From contig NW_027183981.1 in NCBI RefSeq assembly GCF_041296385.1, positions 310,001 to 374,000 of the forward strand: a stretch of 64,000 nt of DNA, in the 5' to 3' direction. The notes beneath the pieces are model-generated. The model made no database searches. It was not told the origin of the DNA and was given only the letters and a program-made list of their open reading frames with translations. Made by a program: the position numbers and the translations under genes. Positions within the stretch are counted from its first letter, which is position 1, and the number at the start of each line of letters is the position of its first letter. This DNA is from Aphelocoma coerulescens (lineage: Eukaryota; Chordata; Aves; Passeriformes; Corvidae). Positions 47,625-58,890 of the stretch are shown one piece after another.

Positions 47625-49892
47625 CGCCCCAATGCCAGAGCCGGACATATGCTGAGGGGGGGCTGGATCAGGCTTTATTGTCCAGCTGCATGCCAGGAGT
47701 GAGCACAAAATCTACCTGCATTCTCTGCAGCATGCCATCCTGGAGCAGAGCCATTGCCAAAGGAAGCCGTGAGCCCGTGCCAAGCCAGTGCCGGAGTGGG
47801 ATCCTAGCAGCACCTGTGGAAGCCGGGAGAGAGGAGCCCACCTGGAGCAGGTTCGTGCAGGATTAATCATCCCGTGGCTTCCCACCAGGGTCCTGTTGCT
47901 TCCAAAAGGCCCCACAGTGTCACTGTGGCCCCTCGGTTCCACCAGGTTCCATAGCGTCACTGTGGTGCCCAGGGTTCCGTCAGCTTCGCCAGCATCCCCA
48001 CGGTCTGCAGAGCTCCCCGAGCTTCTGTGGTGTCACAGTGGAGGCAGGGTTGCATCAGGTTCCATAGCATCAGCACGGTCTCCAGGGCTCCCAGAGGTTC
48101 TGTGGTGTCACAGTGGAGGCAGGGTTGCATCAGGTTCCATAGCATCACCACAGTCTCCAGGGCTCCCTGAGCTTCTGTGGTGTCACAGTGGAGGCAGGGT
48201 TGCATCAGGTTCCATAGCATCAGCACGGTCTCCAGGGCTCCCAGAGGTTCTGTGGTGTCACAGAGGAGGCAGGGTTGCATCAGGTTCCATAGCATCACCA
48301 CGGTCTCCAGGGCTCCAAGAGCTTCTGTGGTGTCACAGAGGAGGCAGGGTTGCATCAGGTTCAATAGCATCAGCACGGTCTCCAGGGCTCCCCTGAGCTT
48401 CTGTGGTGGTGTCACAGAGGAGCCAGGCTTCCTTGTAGTTCCCCAGGATCACAAAGGCTCTCCTGGGAGCCACGGGTCACAAAGCACCGTGGGCTCTGTG
48501 CAGCCCCGCTGTGTCACAATGGCCGCTGGCTTCCTTGAGCCCCCGCAGTGTCCCAGTGGGCCCCGTGGCTTTAGGAGTGGGTGGCTGGGAGTTGGTGCCA
48601 GCGGCTGGGGGAGCAGCAGCAGGGACTGTGTGTGGACAGTGCCATGGCCACTTGTGTGGCCACTGGTGTCTCTGTGCCAGGCACAGCCGTGGTGTGTAAC
48701 ACCGGCTCTGGGTCCTTTGGCTGTGCAGGTGGCAGTCACGGCCTGGAGCAGGGCTGCTCCCGGGGGACAGCCTGGGGCAGGAGGCTGCTGGAGATTCATT
48801 CCCCACACTCCTTGTCATGAGGTGCTCAGAGTGATTGGAAAGGCTGTTGGCAGCAGGCAGTTCTCTGGGTTCAAGCTGTGGAGCTGTCAGCGGGAATGCA
48901 AAGGCCAAGCTGGTGAGCCTTTTGTCCTGGTGCCTTTAGTGTGTGAGCAGTCCCTGGTGCCGTTGTCTTTGGATCCTGAGTGTGGGAGAGGCAAGGCTTA
49001 GGATGGTGCGTAGAGCTGAGAAGGAAAGTGCCGAGAGCAGCGTGTGTGCTGCTGCTTTGAGGGGTGCAGTTGAAGTTGTAGGCAGCAAGAGCTTTCTCAG
49101 CTGGCCCTTTTGTGAGCTCTGCTTTTGCCAGATGACTTCCATCTTACCCTCTTACCATCTTAGCCTCTCATTTTTGCATATCCCAAACCCCCTTCCAAAC
49201 ATCCAGCAGCTGCTTGTAAAGAAGAAGTCCTAGAACAAAAAGCCAGTGCTGCCTTTCATAGCCCCTTTGCTGTCTATGAAGTAGAGGAAAGAAGCTAGTG
49301 AGACGCACTTTCTTTCTCAACTCCATAGAGCGCATCCTTCTCTCAAGGTGGCAGAGTCCTTGGCGGAAGTGAAGCATCTGCAGCTGCAGTTCAGACTGAG
49401 AGATGTGCCAGGACAGGAAACATTTGCTGACCTTCCCTGTTCCCTGTGCAACATGATTCTCGCATCCCAGTCACTTTCACATACCTTCGGTATCCCTGAG
49501 TCCAAGCAGCTAAAGCTCACAGAGACAGAAGTGTCAGGAAGGAAAACGTTCCAAAAGCACCCCCTTCTGTTATCAGCATATAAATTGTGCACAACAGGCT
49601 GCGGCACCGAACCTTCCTTCTCAGATAGACATGCCATCACACTTTTCACTCTTGCAGCTCGGTTGAAAAGCTCCAGCAGCTGCTCCCGCAATAGCAAAAG
49701 GTTCTAGAAGTGAAAGCCAGTTTGGGGCTGCACCTTCTCCTTGCCGCATGTAAGCCACACCAAACTCCCTGATGCACTCTGTCCTCCCCTTCTCAAAGGA
49801 GTAGACGGTGGCATCAGGACACACCTGTGTCCCAGCAGCTGGGTGCCCAGCCGGGAGCAGGAGCAGGGCTGGGGCTGCTCCCAAAGTTGCCC
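47625..49892 (+). repeat. Macrosatellite unit 22 (2268 bp)
   Basis: Has CTTCTGTTATC (shared with unit 21) and CCCCAGGATCAC near 48441 (shared with unit 23). CTTCCTTGAGCC near 48531, a two-base change, is private. Confidence 0.95.
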
Positions 49893-52085
49893 CGCCCCAA
49901 TGCCAGAGCCGGACATATGCTGAGGGGGGGCTGGATCAGGCTTTATTGTCCAGCTGCATGCCAGGAGTGAGCACAAAATCTACCTGCATTCTCTGCAGCA
50001 TGCCATCCTGGAGCAGAGCCATTGCCAAAGGAAGCCGTGAGCCCGTGCCAAGCCAGTGCTGGAGTGGGATCCTAGCAGCACCTGTGGAAGCCGGGAGAGA
50101 GGAGCCCACCTGGAGCAGGTTCGTGCAGGATTAATCATCCCGTGGCTTCCCACCAGGGTCCTGTTGCTTCCAAAAGGCCCCACAGTGTCACTGTGGCCCC
50201 TCGGTTCCACCAGGTTCCATAGCGTCACTGTGGTGCCCAGGGTTCCGTCAGCTTCGCCAGCATCCCCACGGTCTGCAGAGCTCCCCGAGCTTCTGTGGTG
50301 TCACAGTGGAGGCAGGGTTGCATCAGGTTCCATAGCATCAGCACGGTCTCCAGGGCTCCCAGAGGTTCTGTGGTGTCACAGTGGAGGCAGGGTTGCATCA
50401 GGTTCCATAGCATCACCACAGTCTCCAGGGCTCCCTGAGCTTCTGTGGTGTCACAGTGGAGGCAGGGTTGCATCAGGTTCCATAGCATCAGCACGGTCTC
50501 CAGGGCTCCAAGAGCTTCTGTGGTGTCACAGAGGAGGCAGGGTTGCATCAGGTTCAATAGCATCAGCACGGTCTCCAGGGCTCCCCTGAGCTTCTGTGGT
50601 GGTGTCACAGAGGAGCCAGGCTTCCTTGTAGTTCCCCAGGATCACAAAGGCTCTCCTGGGAGCCACGGGTCACAAAGCACCGTGGGCTCTGTGCAGCCCC
50701 GCTGTGTCACAATGGCCGCTGGCTTCCACGAGCCCCCGCAGTGTCCCAGTGGGCCCCGTGGCTTTAGGAGTGGGTGGCTGGGAGTTGGTGCCAGCGGCTG
50801 GGGGAGCAGCAGCAGGGACTGTGTGTGGACAGTGCCATGGCCACTTGTGTGGCCACTGGTGTCTCTGTGCCAGGCACAGCCGTGGTGTGTAACACCGGCT
50901 CTGGGTCCTTTGGCTGTGCAGGTGGCAGTCACGGCCTGGAGCAGGGCTGCTCCCGGGGGACAGCCTGGGGCAGGAGGCTGCTGGAGATTCATTCCCCACA
51001 CTCCTTGTCATGAGGTGCTCAGAGTGATTGGAAAGGCTGTTGGCAGCAGGCAGTTCTCTGGGTTCAAGCTGTGGAGCTGTCAGCGGGAATGCAAAGGCCA
51101 AGCTGGTGAGCCTTTTGTCCTGGTGCCTTTAGTGTGTGAGCAGTCCCTGGTGCCGTTGTCTTTGGATCCTGAGTGTGGGAGAGGCAAGGCTTAGGATGGT
51201 GCGTAGAGCTGAGAAGGAAAGTGCCGAGAGCAGCGTGTGTGCTGCTGCTTTGAGGGGTGCAGTTGAAGTTGTAGGCAGCAAGAGCTTTCTCAGCTGGCCC
51301 TTTTGTGAGCTCTGCTTTTGCCAGATGACTTCCATCTTACCCTCTTACCATCTTAGCCTCTCATTTTTGCATATCCCAAACCCCCTTCCAAACATCCAGC
51401 AGCTGCTTGTAAAGAAGAAGTCCTAGAACAAAAAGCCAGTGCTGCCTTTCATAGCCCCTTTGCTGTCTATGAAGTAGAGGAAAGAAGCTAGTGAGACGCA
51501 CTTTCTTTCTCAACTCCATAGAGCGCATCCTTCTCTCAAGGTGGCAGAGTCCTTGGCGGAAGTGAAGCATCTGCAGCTGCAGTTCAGACTGAGAGATGTG
51601 CCAGGACAGGAAACATTTGCTGACCTTCCCTGTTCCCTGTGCAACATGATTCTCGCATCCCAGTCACTTTCACATACCTTCGGTATCCCTGAGTCCAAGC
51701 AGCTAAAGCTCACAGAGACAGAAGTGTCAGGAAGGAAAACGTTGCAAAAGCACCCCCTTCTCTTATCAGCATATAAATTGTGCACAACAGGCTGCGGCAC
51801 CGAACCTTCCTTCTCAGATAGACATGCCATCACACTTTTCACTCTTGCAGCTCGGTTGAAAAGCTCCAGCAGCTGCTCCCGCAATAGCAAAAGGTTCTAG
51901 AAGTGAAAGCCAGTTTGGGGCTGCACCTTCTCCTTGCCGCATGTAAGCCACACCAAACTCCCTGATGCACTCTGTCCTCCCCTTCTCAAAGGAGTAGACG
52001 GTGGCATCAGGACACACCTGTGTCCCAGCAGCTGGGTGCCCAGCCGGGAGCAGGAGCAGGGCTGGGGCTGCTCCCAAAGTTGCCC
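49893..52085 (+). repeat. Macrosatellite unit 23 (2193 bp, one 75-bp copy lost)
   Basis: The minisatellite core (50289-50589) has four copies. Copy 3 (CACAGTGG, CAGCACGG) ends directly in the CCAAGAG junction that normally ends copy 4, so the breakpoint differs from unit 15. GTGCTGGAG near 50057 is private; CCCCAGGATCAC is shared with unit 22 and GTTGCAAAAG with unit 2. Confidence 0.95.
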
Positions 52086-54353
52086 CGCCCCAATGCCAGA
52101 GCCGGACATATGCTGAGGGGGGGCTGGATCAGGCTTTATTGTCCAGCTGCATGCCAGGAGTGAGCACAAAATCTACCTGCATTCTCTGCAGCATGCCATC
52201 CTGGAGCAGAGCCATTGCCAAAGGAAGCCGTGAGCCCGTGCCAAGCCAGTGCCGGAGTGGGATCCTAGCAGCACCTGTGGAAGCCGGGAGAGAGGAGCCC
52301 ACCTGGAGCAGGTTCGTGCAGGATTAATCATCCCGTGGCTTCCCACCAGGGTCCTGTTGCTTCCAAAAGGCCCCACAGTGTCACTGTGGCCCCTCGGTTC
52401 CACCAGGTTCCATAGCGTCACTGTGCTGCCCAGGGTTCCGTCAGCTTCGCCAGCATCCCCACGGTCTGCAGAGCTCCCCGAGCTTCTGTGGTGTCACAGT
52501 GGAGGCAGGGTTGCATCAGGTTCCATAGCATCAGCACGGTCTCCAGGGCTCCCAGAGGTTCTGTGGTGTCACAGTGGAGGCAGGGTTGCATCAGGTTCCA
52601 TAGCATCACCACAGTCTCCAGGGCTCCCTGAGCTTCTGTGGTGTCACAGTGGAGGCAGGGTTGCATCAGGTTCCATAGCATCAGCACGGTCTCCAGGGCT
52701 CCCAGAGGTTCTGTGGTGTCACAGAGGAGGCAGGGTTGCATCAGGTTCCATAGCATCACCACGGTCTCCAGGGCTCCAAGAGCTTCTGTGGTGTCACAGA
52801 GGAGGCAGGGTTGCATCAGGTTCAATAGCATCAGCACGGTCTCCAGGGCTCCCCTGAGCTTCTGTGGTGGTGTCACAGAGGAGCCAGGCTTCCTTGTAGT
52901 TCCCCAGCATCACAAAGGCTCTCCTGGGAGCCACGGGTCACAAAGCACCGTGGGCTCTGTGCAGCCCCGCTGTGTCACAATGGCCGCTGGCTTCCACGAG
53001 CCCCCGCAGTGTCCCAGTGGGCCCCGTGGCTTTAGGAGTGGGTGGCTGGGAGTTGGTGCCAGCGGCTGGGGGAGCAGCAGCAGGGACTGTGTGTGGACAG
53101 TGCCATGGCCACTTGTGTGGCCACTGGTGTCTCTGTGCCAGGCACAGCCGTGGTGTGTAACACCGGCTCTGGGTCCTTTGGCTGTGCAGGTGGCAGTCAC
53201 GGCCTGGAGCAGGGCTGCTCCCGGGGGACAGCCTGGGGCAGGAGGCTGCTGGAGATTCATTCCCCACACTCCTTGTCATGAGGTGCTCAGAGTGATTGGA
53301 AAGGCTGTTGGCAGCAGGCAGTTCTCTGGGTTCAAGCTGTGGAGCTGTCAGCGGGAATGCAAAGGCCAAGCTGCTGAGCCTTTTGTCCTGGTGCCTTTAG
53401 TGTGTGAGCAGTCCCTGGTGCCGTTGTCTTTGGATCCTGAGTGTGGGAGAGGCAAGGCTTAGGATGGTGCGTAGAGCTGAGAAGGAAAGTGCCGAGAGCA
53501 GCGTGTGTGCTGCTGCTTTGAGGGGTGCAGTTGAAGTTGTAGGCAGCAAGAGCTTTCTCAGCTGGCCCTTTTGTGAGCTCTGCTTTTGCCAGATGACTTC
53601 CATCTTACCCTCTTACCATCTTAGCCTCTCATTTTTGCATATCCCAAACCCCCTTCCAAACATCCAGCAGCTGCTTGTAAAGAAGAAGTCCTAGAACAAA
53701 AAGCCAGTGCTGCCTTTCATAGCCCCTTTGCTGTCTATGAAGTAGAGGAAAGAAGCTAGTGAGACGCACTTTCTTTCTCAACTCCATAGAGCGCATCCTT
53801 CTCTCAAGGTGGCAGAGTCCTTGGCGGAAGTGAAGCATCTGCAGCTGCAGTTCAGACTGAGAGATGTGCCAGGACAGGAAACATTTGCTGACCTTCCCTG
53901 TTCCCTGTGCAACATGATTCTCGCATCCCAGTCACTTTCACATACCTTCGGTATCCCTGAGTCCAAGCAGCTAAAGCTCACAGAGACAGAAGTGTCAGGA
54001 AGGAAAACGTTCCAAAAGCACCCCCTTCTCTTATCAGCATATAAATTGTGCACAACAGGCTGCGGCACCGAACCTTCCTTCTCAGATAGACATGCCATCA
54101 CACTTTTCACTCTTGCAGCTCGGTTGAAAAGCTCCAGCAGCTGCTCCCGCAATAGCAAAAGGTTCTAGAAGTGAAAGCCAGTTTGGGGCTGCACCTTCTC
54201 CTTGCCGCATGTAAGCCACACCAAACTCCCTGATGCACTCTGTCCTCCCCTTCTCAAAGGAGTAGACGGTGGCATCAGGACACACCTGTGTCCCAGCAGC
54301 TGGGTGCCCAGCCGGGAGCAGGAGCAGGGCTGGGGCTGCTCCCAAAGTTGCCC
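52086..54353 (+). repeat. Macrosatellite unit 24 (2268 bp)
   Basis: GTGCTGCCC (C at 52426) and AAGCTGCTGAGCC near 53369 mark this copy. It looks identical to unit 25 at all sites compared. Confidence 0.95.
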
Positions 54354-56621
54354 CGCCCCAATGCCAGAGCCGGACATATGCTGAGGGGGGGCTGGATCAG
54401 GCTTTATTGTCCAGCTGCATGCCAGGAGTGAGCACAAAATCTACCTGCATTCTCTGCAGCATGCCATCCTGGAGCAGAGCCATTGCCAAAGGAAGCCGTG
54501 AGCCCGTGCCAAGCCAGTGCCGGAGTGGGATCCTAGCAGCACCTGTGGAAGCCGGGAGAGAGGAGCCCACCTGGAGCAGGTTCGTGCAGGATTAATCATC
54601 CCGTGGCTTCCCACCAGGGTCCTGTTGCTTCCAAAAGGCCCCACAGTGTCACTGTGGCCCCTCGGTTCCACCAGGTTCCATAGCGTCACTGTGCTGCCCA
54701 GGGTTCCGTCAGCTTCGCCAGCATCCCCACGGTCTGCAGAGCTCCCCGAGCTTCTGTGGTGTCACAGTGGAGGCAGGGTTGCATCAGGTTCCATAGCATC
54801 AGCACGGTCTCCAGGGCTCCCAGAGGTTCTGTGGTGTCACAGTGGAGGCAGGGTTGCATCAGGTTCCATAGCATCACCACAGTCTCCAGGGCTCCCTGAG
54901 CTTCTGTGGTGTCACAGTGGAGGCAGGGTTGCATCAGGTTCCATAGCATCAGCACGGTCTCCAGGGCTCCCAGAGGTTCTGTGGTGTCACAGAGGAGGCA
55001 GGGTTGCATCAGGTTCCATAGCATCACCACGGTCTCCAGGGCTCCAAGAGCTTCTGTGGTGTCACAGAGGAGGCAGGGTTGCATCAGGTTCAATAGCATC
55101 AGCACGGTCTCCAGGGCTCCCCTGAGCTTCTGTGGTGGTGTCACAGAGGAGCCAGGCTTCCTTGTAGTTCCCCAGCATCACAAAGGCTCTCCTGGGAGCC
55201 ACGGGTCACAAAGCACCGTGGGCTCTGTGCAGCCCCGCTGTGTCACAATGGCCGCTGGCTTCCACGAGCCCCCGCAGTGTCCCAGTGGGCCCCGTGGCTT
55301 TAGGAGTGGGTGGCTGGGAGTTGGTGCCAGCGGCTGGGGGAGCAGCAGCAGGGACTGTGTGTGGACAGTGCCATGGCCACTTGTGTGGCCACTGGTGTCT
55401 CTGTGCCAGGCACAGCCGTGGTGTGTAACACCGGCTCTGGGTCCTTTGGCTGTGCAGGTGGCAGTCACGGCCTGGAGCAGGGCTGCTCCCGGGGGACAGC
55501 CTGGGGCAGGAGGCTGCTGGAGATTCATTCCCCACACTCCTTGTCATGAGGTGCTCAGAGTGATTGGAAAGGCTGTTGGCAGCAGGCAGTTCTCTGGGTT
55601 CAAGCTGTGGAGCTGTCAGCGGGAATGCAAAGGCCAAGCTGCTGAGCCTTTTGTCCTGGTGCCTTTAGTGTGTGAGCAGTCCCTGGTGCCGTTGTCTTTG
55701 GATCCTGAGTGTGGGAGAGGCAAGGCTTAGGATGGTGCGTAGAGCTGAGAAGGAAAGTGCCGAGAGCAGCGTGTGTGCTGCTGCTTTGAGGGGTGCAGTT
55801 GAAGTTGTAGGCAGCAAGAGCTTTCTCAGCTGGCCCTTTTGTGAGCTCTGCTTTTGCCAGATGACTTCCATCTTACCCTCTTACCATCTTAGCCTCTCAT
55901 TTTTGCATATCCCAAACCCCCTTCCAAACATCCAGCAGCTGCTTGTAAAGAAGAAGTCCTAGAACAAAAAGCCAGTGCTGCCTTTCATAGCCCCTTTGCT
56001 GTCTATGAAGTAGAGGAAAGAAGCTAGTGAGACGCACTTTCTTTCTCAACTCCATAGAGCGCATCCTTCTCTCAAGGTGGCAGAGTCCTTGGCGGAAGTG
56101 AAGCATCTGCAGCTGCAGTTCAGACTGAGAGATGTGCCAGGACAGGAAACATTTGCTGACCTTCCCTGTTCCCTGTGCAACATGATTCTCGCATCCCAGT
56201 CACTTTCACATACCTTCGGTATCCCTGAGTCCAAGCAGCTAAAGCTCACAGAGACAGAAGTGTCAGGAAGGAAAACGTTCCAAAAGCACCCCCTTCTCTT
56301 ATCAGCATATAAATTGTGCACAACAGGCTGCGGCACCGAACCTTCCTTCTCAGATAGACATGCCATCACACTTTTCACTCTTGCAGCTCGGTTGAAAAGC
56401 TCCAGCAGCTGCTCCCGCAATAGCAAAAGGTTCTAGAAGTGAAAGCCAGTTTGGGGCTGCACCTTCTCCTTGCCGCATGTAAGCCACACCAAACTCCCTG
56501 ATGCACTCTGTCCTCCCCTTCTCAAAGGAGTAGACGGTGGCATCAGGACACACCTGTGTCCCAGCAGCTGGGTGCCCAGCCGGGAGCAGGAGCAGGGCTG
56601 GGGCTGCTCCCAAAGTTGCCC
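54354..56621 (+). repeat. Macrosatellite unit 25 (2268 bp)
   Basis: Apparent exact duplicate of unit 24, including GTGCTGCCC (C at 54694) and AAGCTGCTGAGCC near 55637. Confidence 0.95.
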
Positions 56622-58890
56622 CGCCCCAATGCCAGAGCCGGACATATGCTGAGGGGGGGCTGGATCAGGCTTTATTGTCCAGCTGCATGCCAGGAGTGAG
56701 CACAAAATCTACCTGCATTCTCTGCAGCATGCCATCCTGGAGCAGAGCCATTGCCAAAGGAAGCCGTGAGCCCGTGCCAAGCCAGTGCCGGAGTGGGATC
56801 CTAGCAGCACCTGTGGAAGCCGGGAGAGAGGAGCCCACCTGGAGCAGGTTCGTGCAGGATTAATCATCCCGTGGCTTCCCACCAGGGTCCTGTTGCTTCC
56901 AAAAGGCCCCACAGTGTCACTGTGGCCCCTCGGTTCCACCAGGTTCCATAGCGTCACTGTGGTGCCCAGGGTTCCGTCAGCTTCGCCAGCATCCCCACGG
57001 TCTGCAGAGCTCCCCGAGCTTCTGTGGTGTCACAGTGGAGGCAGGGTTGCATCAGGTTCCATAGCATCAGCACGGTCTCCAGGGCTCCCAGAGGTTCTGT
57101 GGTGTCACAGTGGAGGCAGGGTTGCATCAGGTTCCATAGCATCACCACAGTCTCCAGGGCTCCCTGAGCTTCTGTGGTGTCACAGTGGAGGCAGGGTTGC
57201 ATCAGGTTCCATAGCATCAGCACGGTCTCCAGGGCTCCCAGAGGTTCTGTGGTGTCACAGAGGAGGCAGGGTTGGCATCAGGTTCCATAGCATCAGCACG
57301 GTCTCCAGGGCTCCAAGAGCTTCTGTGGTGTCACAGAGGAGGCAGGGTTGCATCAGGTTCAATAGCATCAGCACGGTCTCCAGGGCTCCCCTGAGCTTCT
57401 GTGGTGGTGTCACAGAGGAGCCAGGCTTCCTTGTAGTTCCCCAGCATCACAAAGGCTCTCCTGGGAGCCACGGGTCACAAAGCACCGTGGGCTCTGTGCA
57501 GCCCCGCTGTGTCACAATGGCCGCTGGCTTCCACGAGCCCCCGCAGTGTCCCAGTGGGCCCCGTGGCTTTAGGAGTGGGTGGCTGGGAGTTGGTGCCAGC
57601 GGCTGGGGGAGCAGCAGCAGGGACTGTGTGTGGACAGTGCCATGGCCACTTGTGTGGCCACTGGTGTCTCTGTGCCAGGCACAGCCGTGGTGTGTAACAC
57701 CGGCTCTGGGTCCTTTGGCTGTGCAGGTGGCAGTCACGGCCTGGAGCAGGGCTGCTCCCGGGGGACAGCCTGGGGCAGGAGGCTGCTGGAGATTCATTCC
57801 CCACACTCCTTGTCATGAGGTGCTCAGAGTGATTGGAAAGGCTGTTGGCAGCAGGCAGTTCTCTGGGTTCAAGCTGTGGAGCTGTCAGCGGGAATGCAAA
57901 GGCCAAGCTGGTGAGCCTTTTGTCCTGGTGCCTTTAGTGTGTGAGCAGTCCCTGGTGCCGTTGTCTTTGGATCCTGAGTGTGGGAGAGGCAAGGCTTAGG
58001 ATGGTGCGTAGAGCTGAGAAGGAAAGTGCCGAGAGCAGCGTGTGTGCTGCTGCTTTGAGGGGTGCAGTTGAAGTTGTAGGCAGCAAGAGCTTTCTCAGCT
58101 GGCCCTTTTGTGAGCTCTGCTTTTGCCAGATGACTTCCATCTTACCCTCTTACCATCTTAGCCTCTCATTTTTGCATATCCCAAACCCCCTTCCAAACAT
58201 CCAGCAGCTGCTTGTAAAGAAGAAGTCCTAGAACAAAAAGCCAGTGCTGCCTTTCATAGCCCCTTTGCTGTCTATGAAGTAGAGGAAAGAAGCTAGTGAG
58301 ACGCACTTTCTTTCTCAACTCCATAGAGCGCATCCTTCTCTCAAGGTGGCAGAGTCCTTGGCGGAAGTGAAGCATCTGCAGCTGCAGTTCAGACTGAGAG
58401 ATGTGCCACGACAGGAAACATTTGCTGACCTTCCCTGTTCCCTGTGCAACATGATTCTCGCATCCCAGTCACTTTCACATACCTTCGGTATCCCTGAGTC
58501 CAAGCAGCTAAAGCTCACAGAGACAGAAGTGTCAGGAAGGAAAACGTTCCAAAAGCACCCCCTTCTCTTATCAGCATATAAATTGTGCACAACAGGCTGC
58601 GGCACCGAACCTTCCTTCTCAGATAGACATGCCATCACACTTTTCACTCTTGCAGCTCGGTTGAAAAGCTCCAGCAGCTGCTCCCGCAATAGCAAAAGGT
58701 TCTAGAAGTGAAAGCCAGTTTGGGGCTGCACCTTCTCCTTGCCGCATGTAAGCCACACCAAACTCCCTGATGCACTCTGTCCTCCCCTTCTCAAAGGAGT
58801 AGACGGTGGCATCAGGACACACCTGTGTCCCAGCAGCTGGGTGCCCAGCCGGGAGCAGGAGCAGGGCTGGGGCTGCTCCCAAAGTTGCCC
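56622..58890 (+). repeat. Macrosatellite unit 26 (2269 bp, 1-bp insertion)
   Basis: An extra G in the fourth minisatellite copy (GGTTGGCATC, near 57274) is shared only with unit 27. The frameshift joins two forward frames into a 404-codon open stretch (56785-57999, GTG start). GCCACGACAGG near 58405 is private. Confidence 0.95.

Noticed and set aside
56785..57999. 404-codon forward open frame, the longest in the window
   Set aside because: It starts at GTG, exists only because of a one-base insertion that fuses two frames in unit 26, and runs through the minisatellite and GC-rich spacer. No domain is recognisable.
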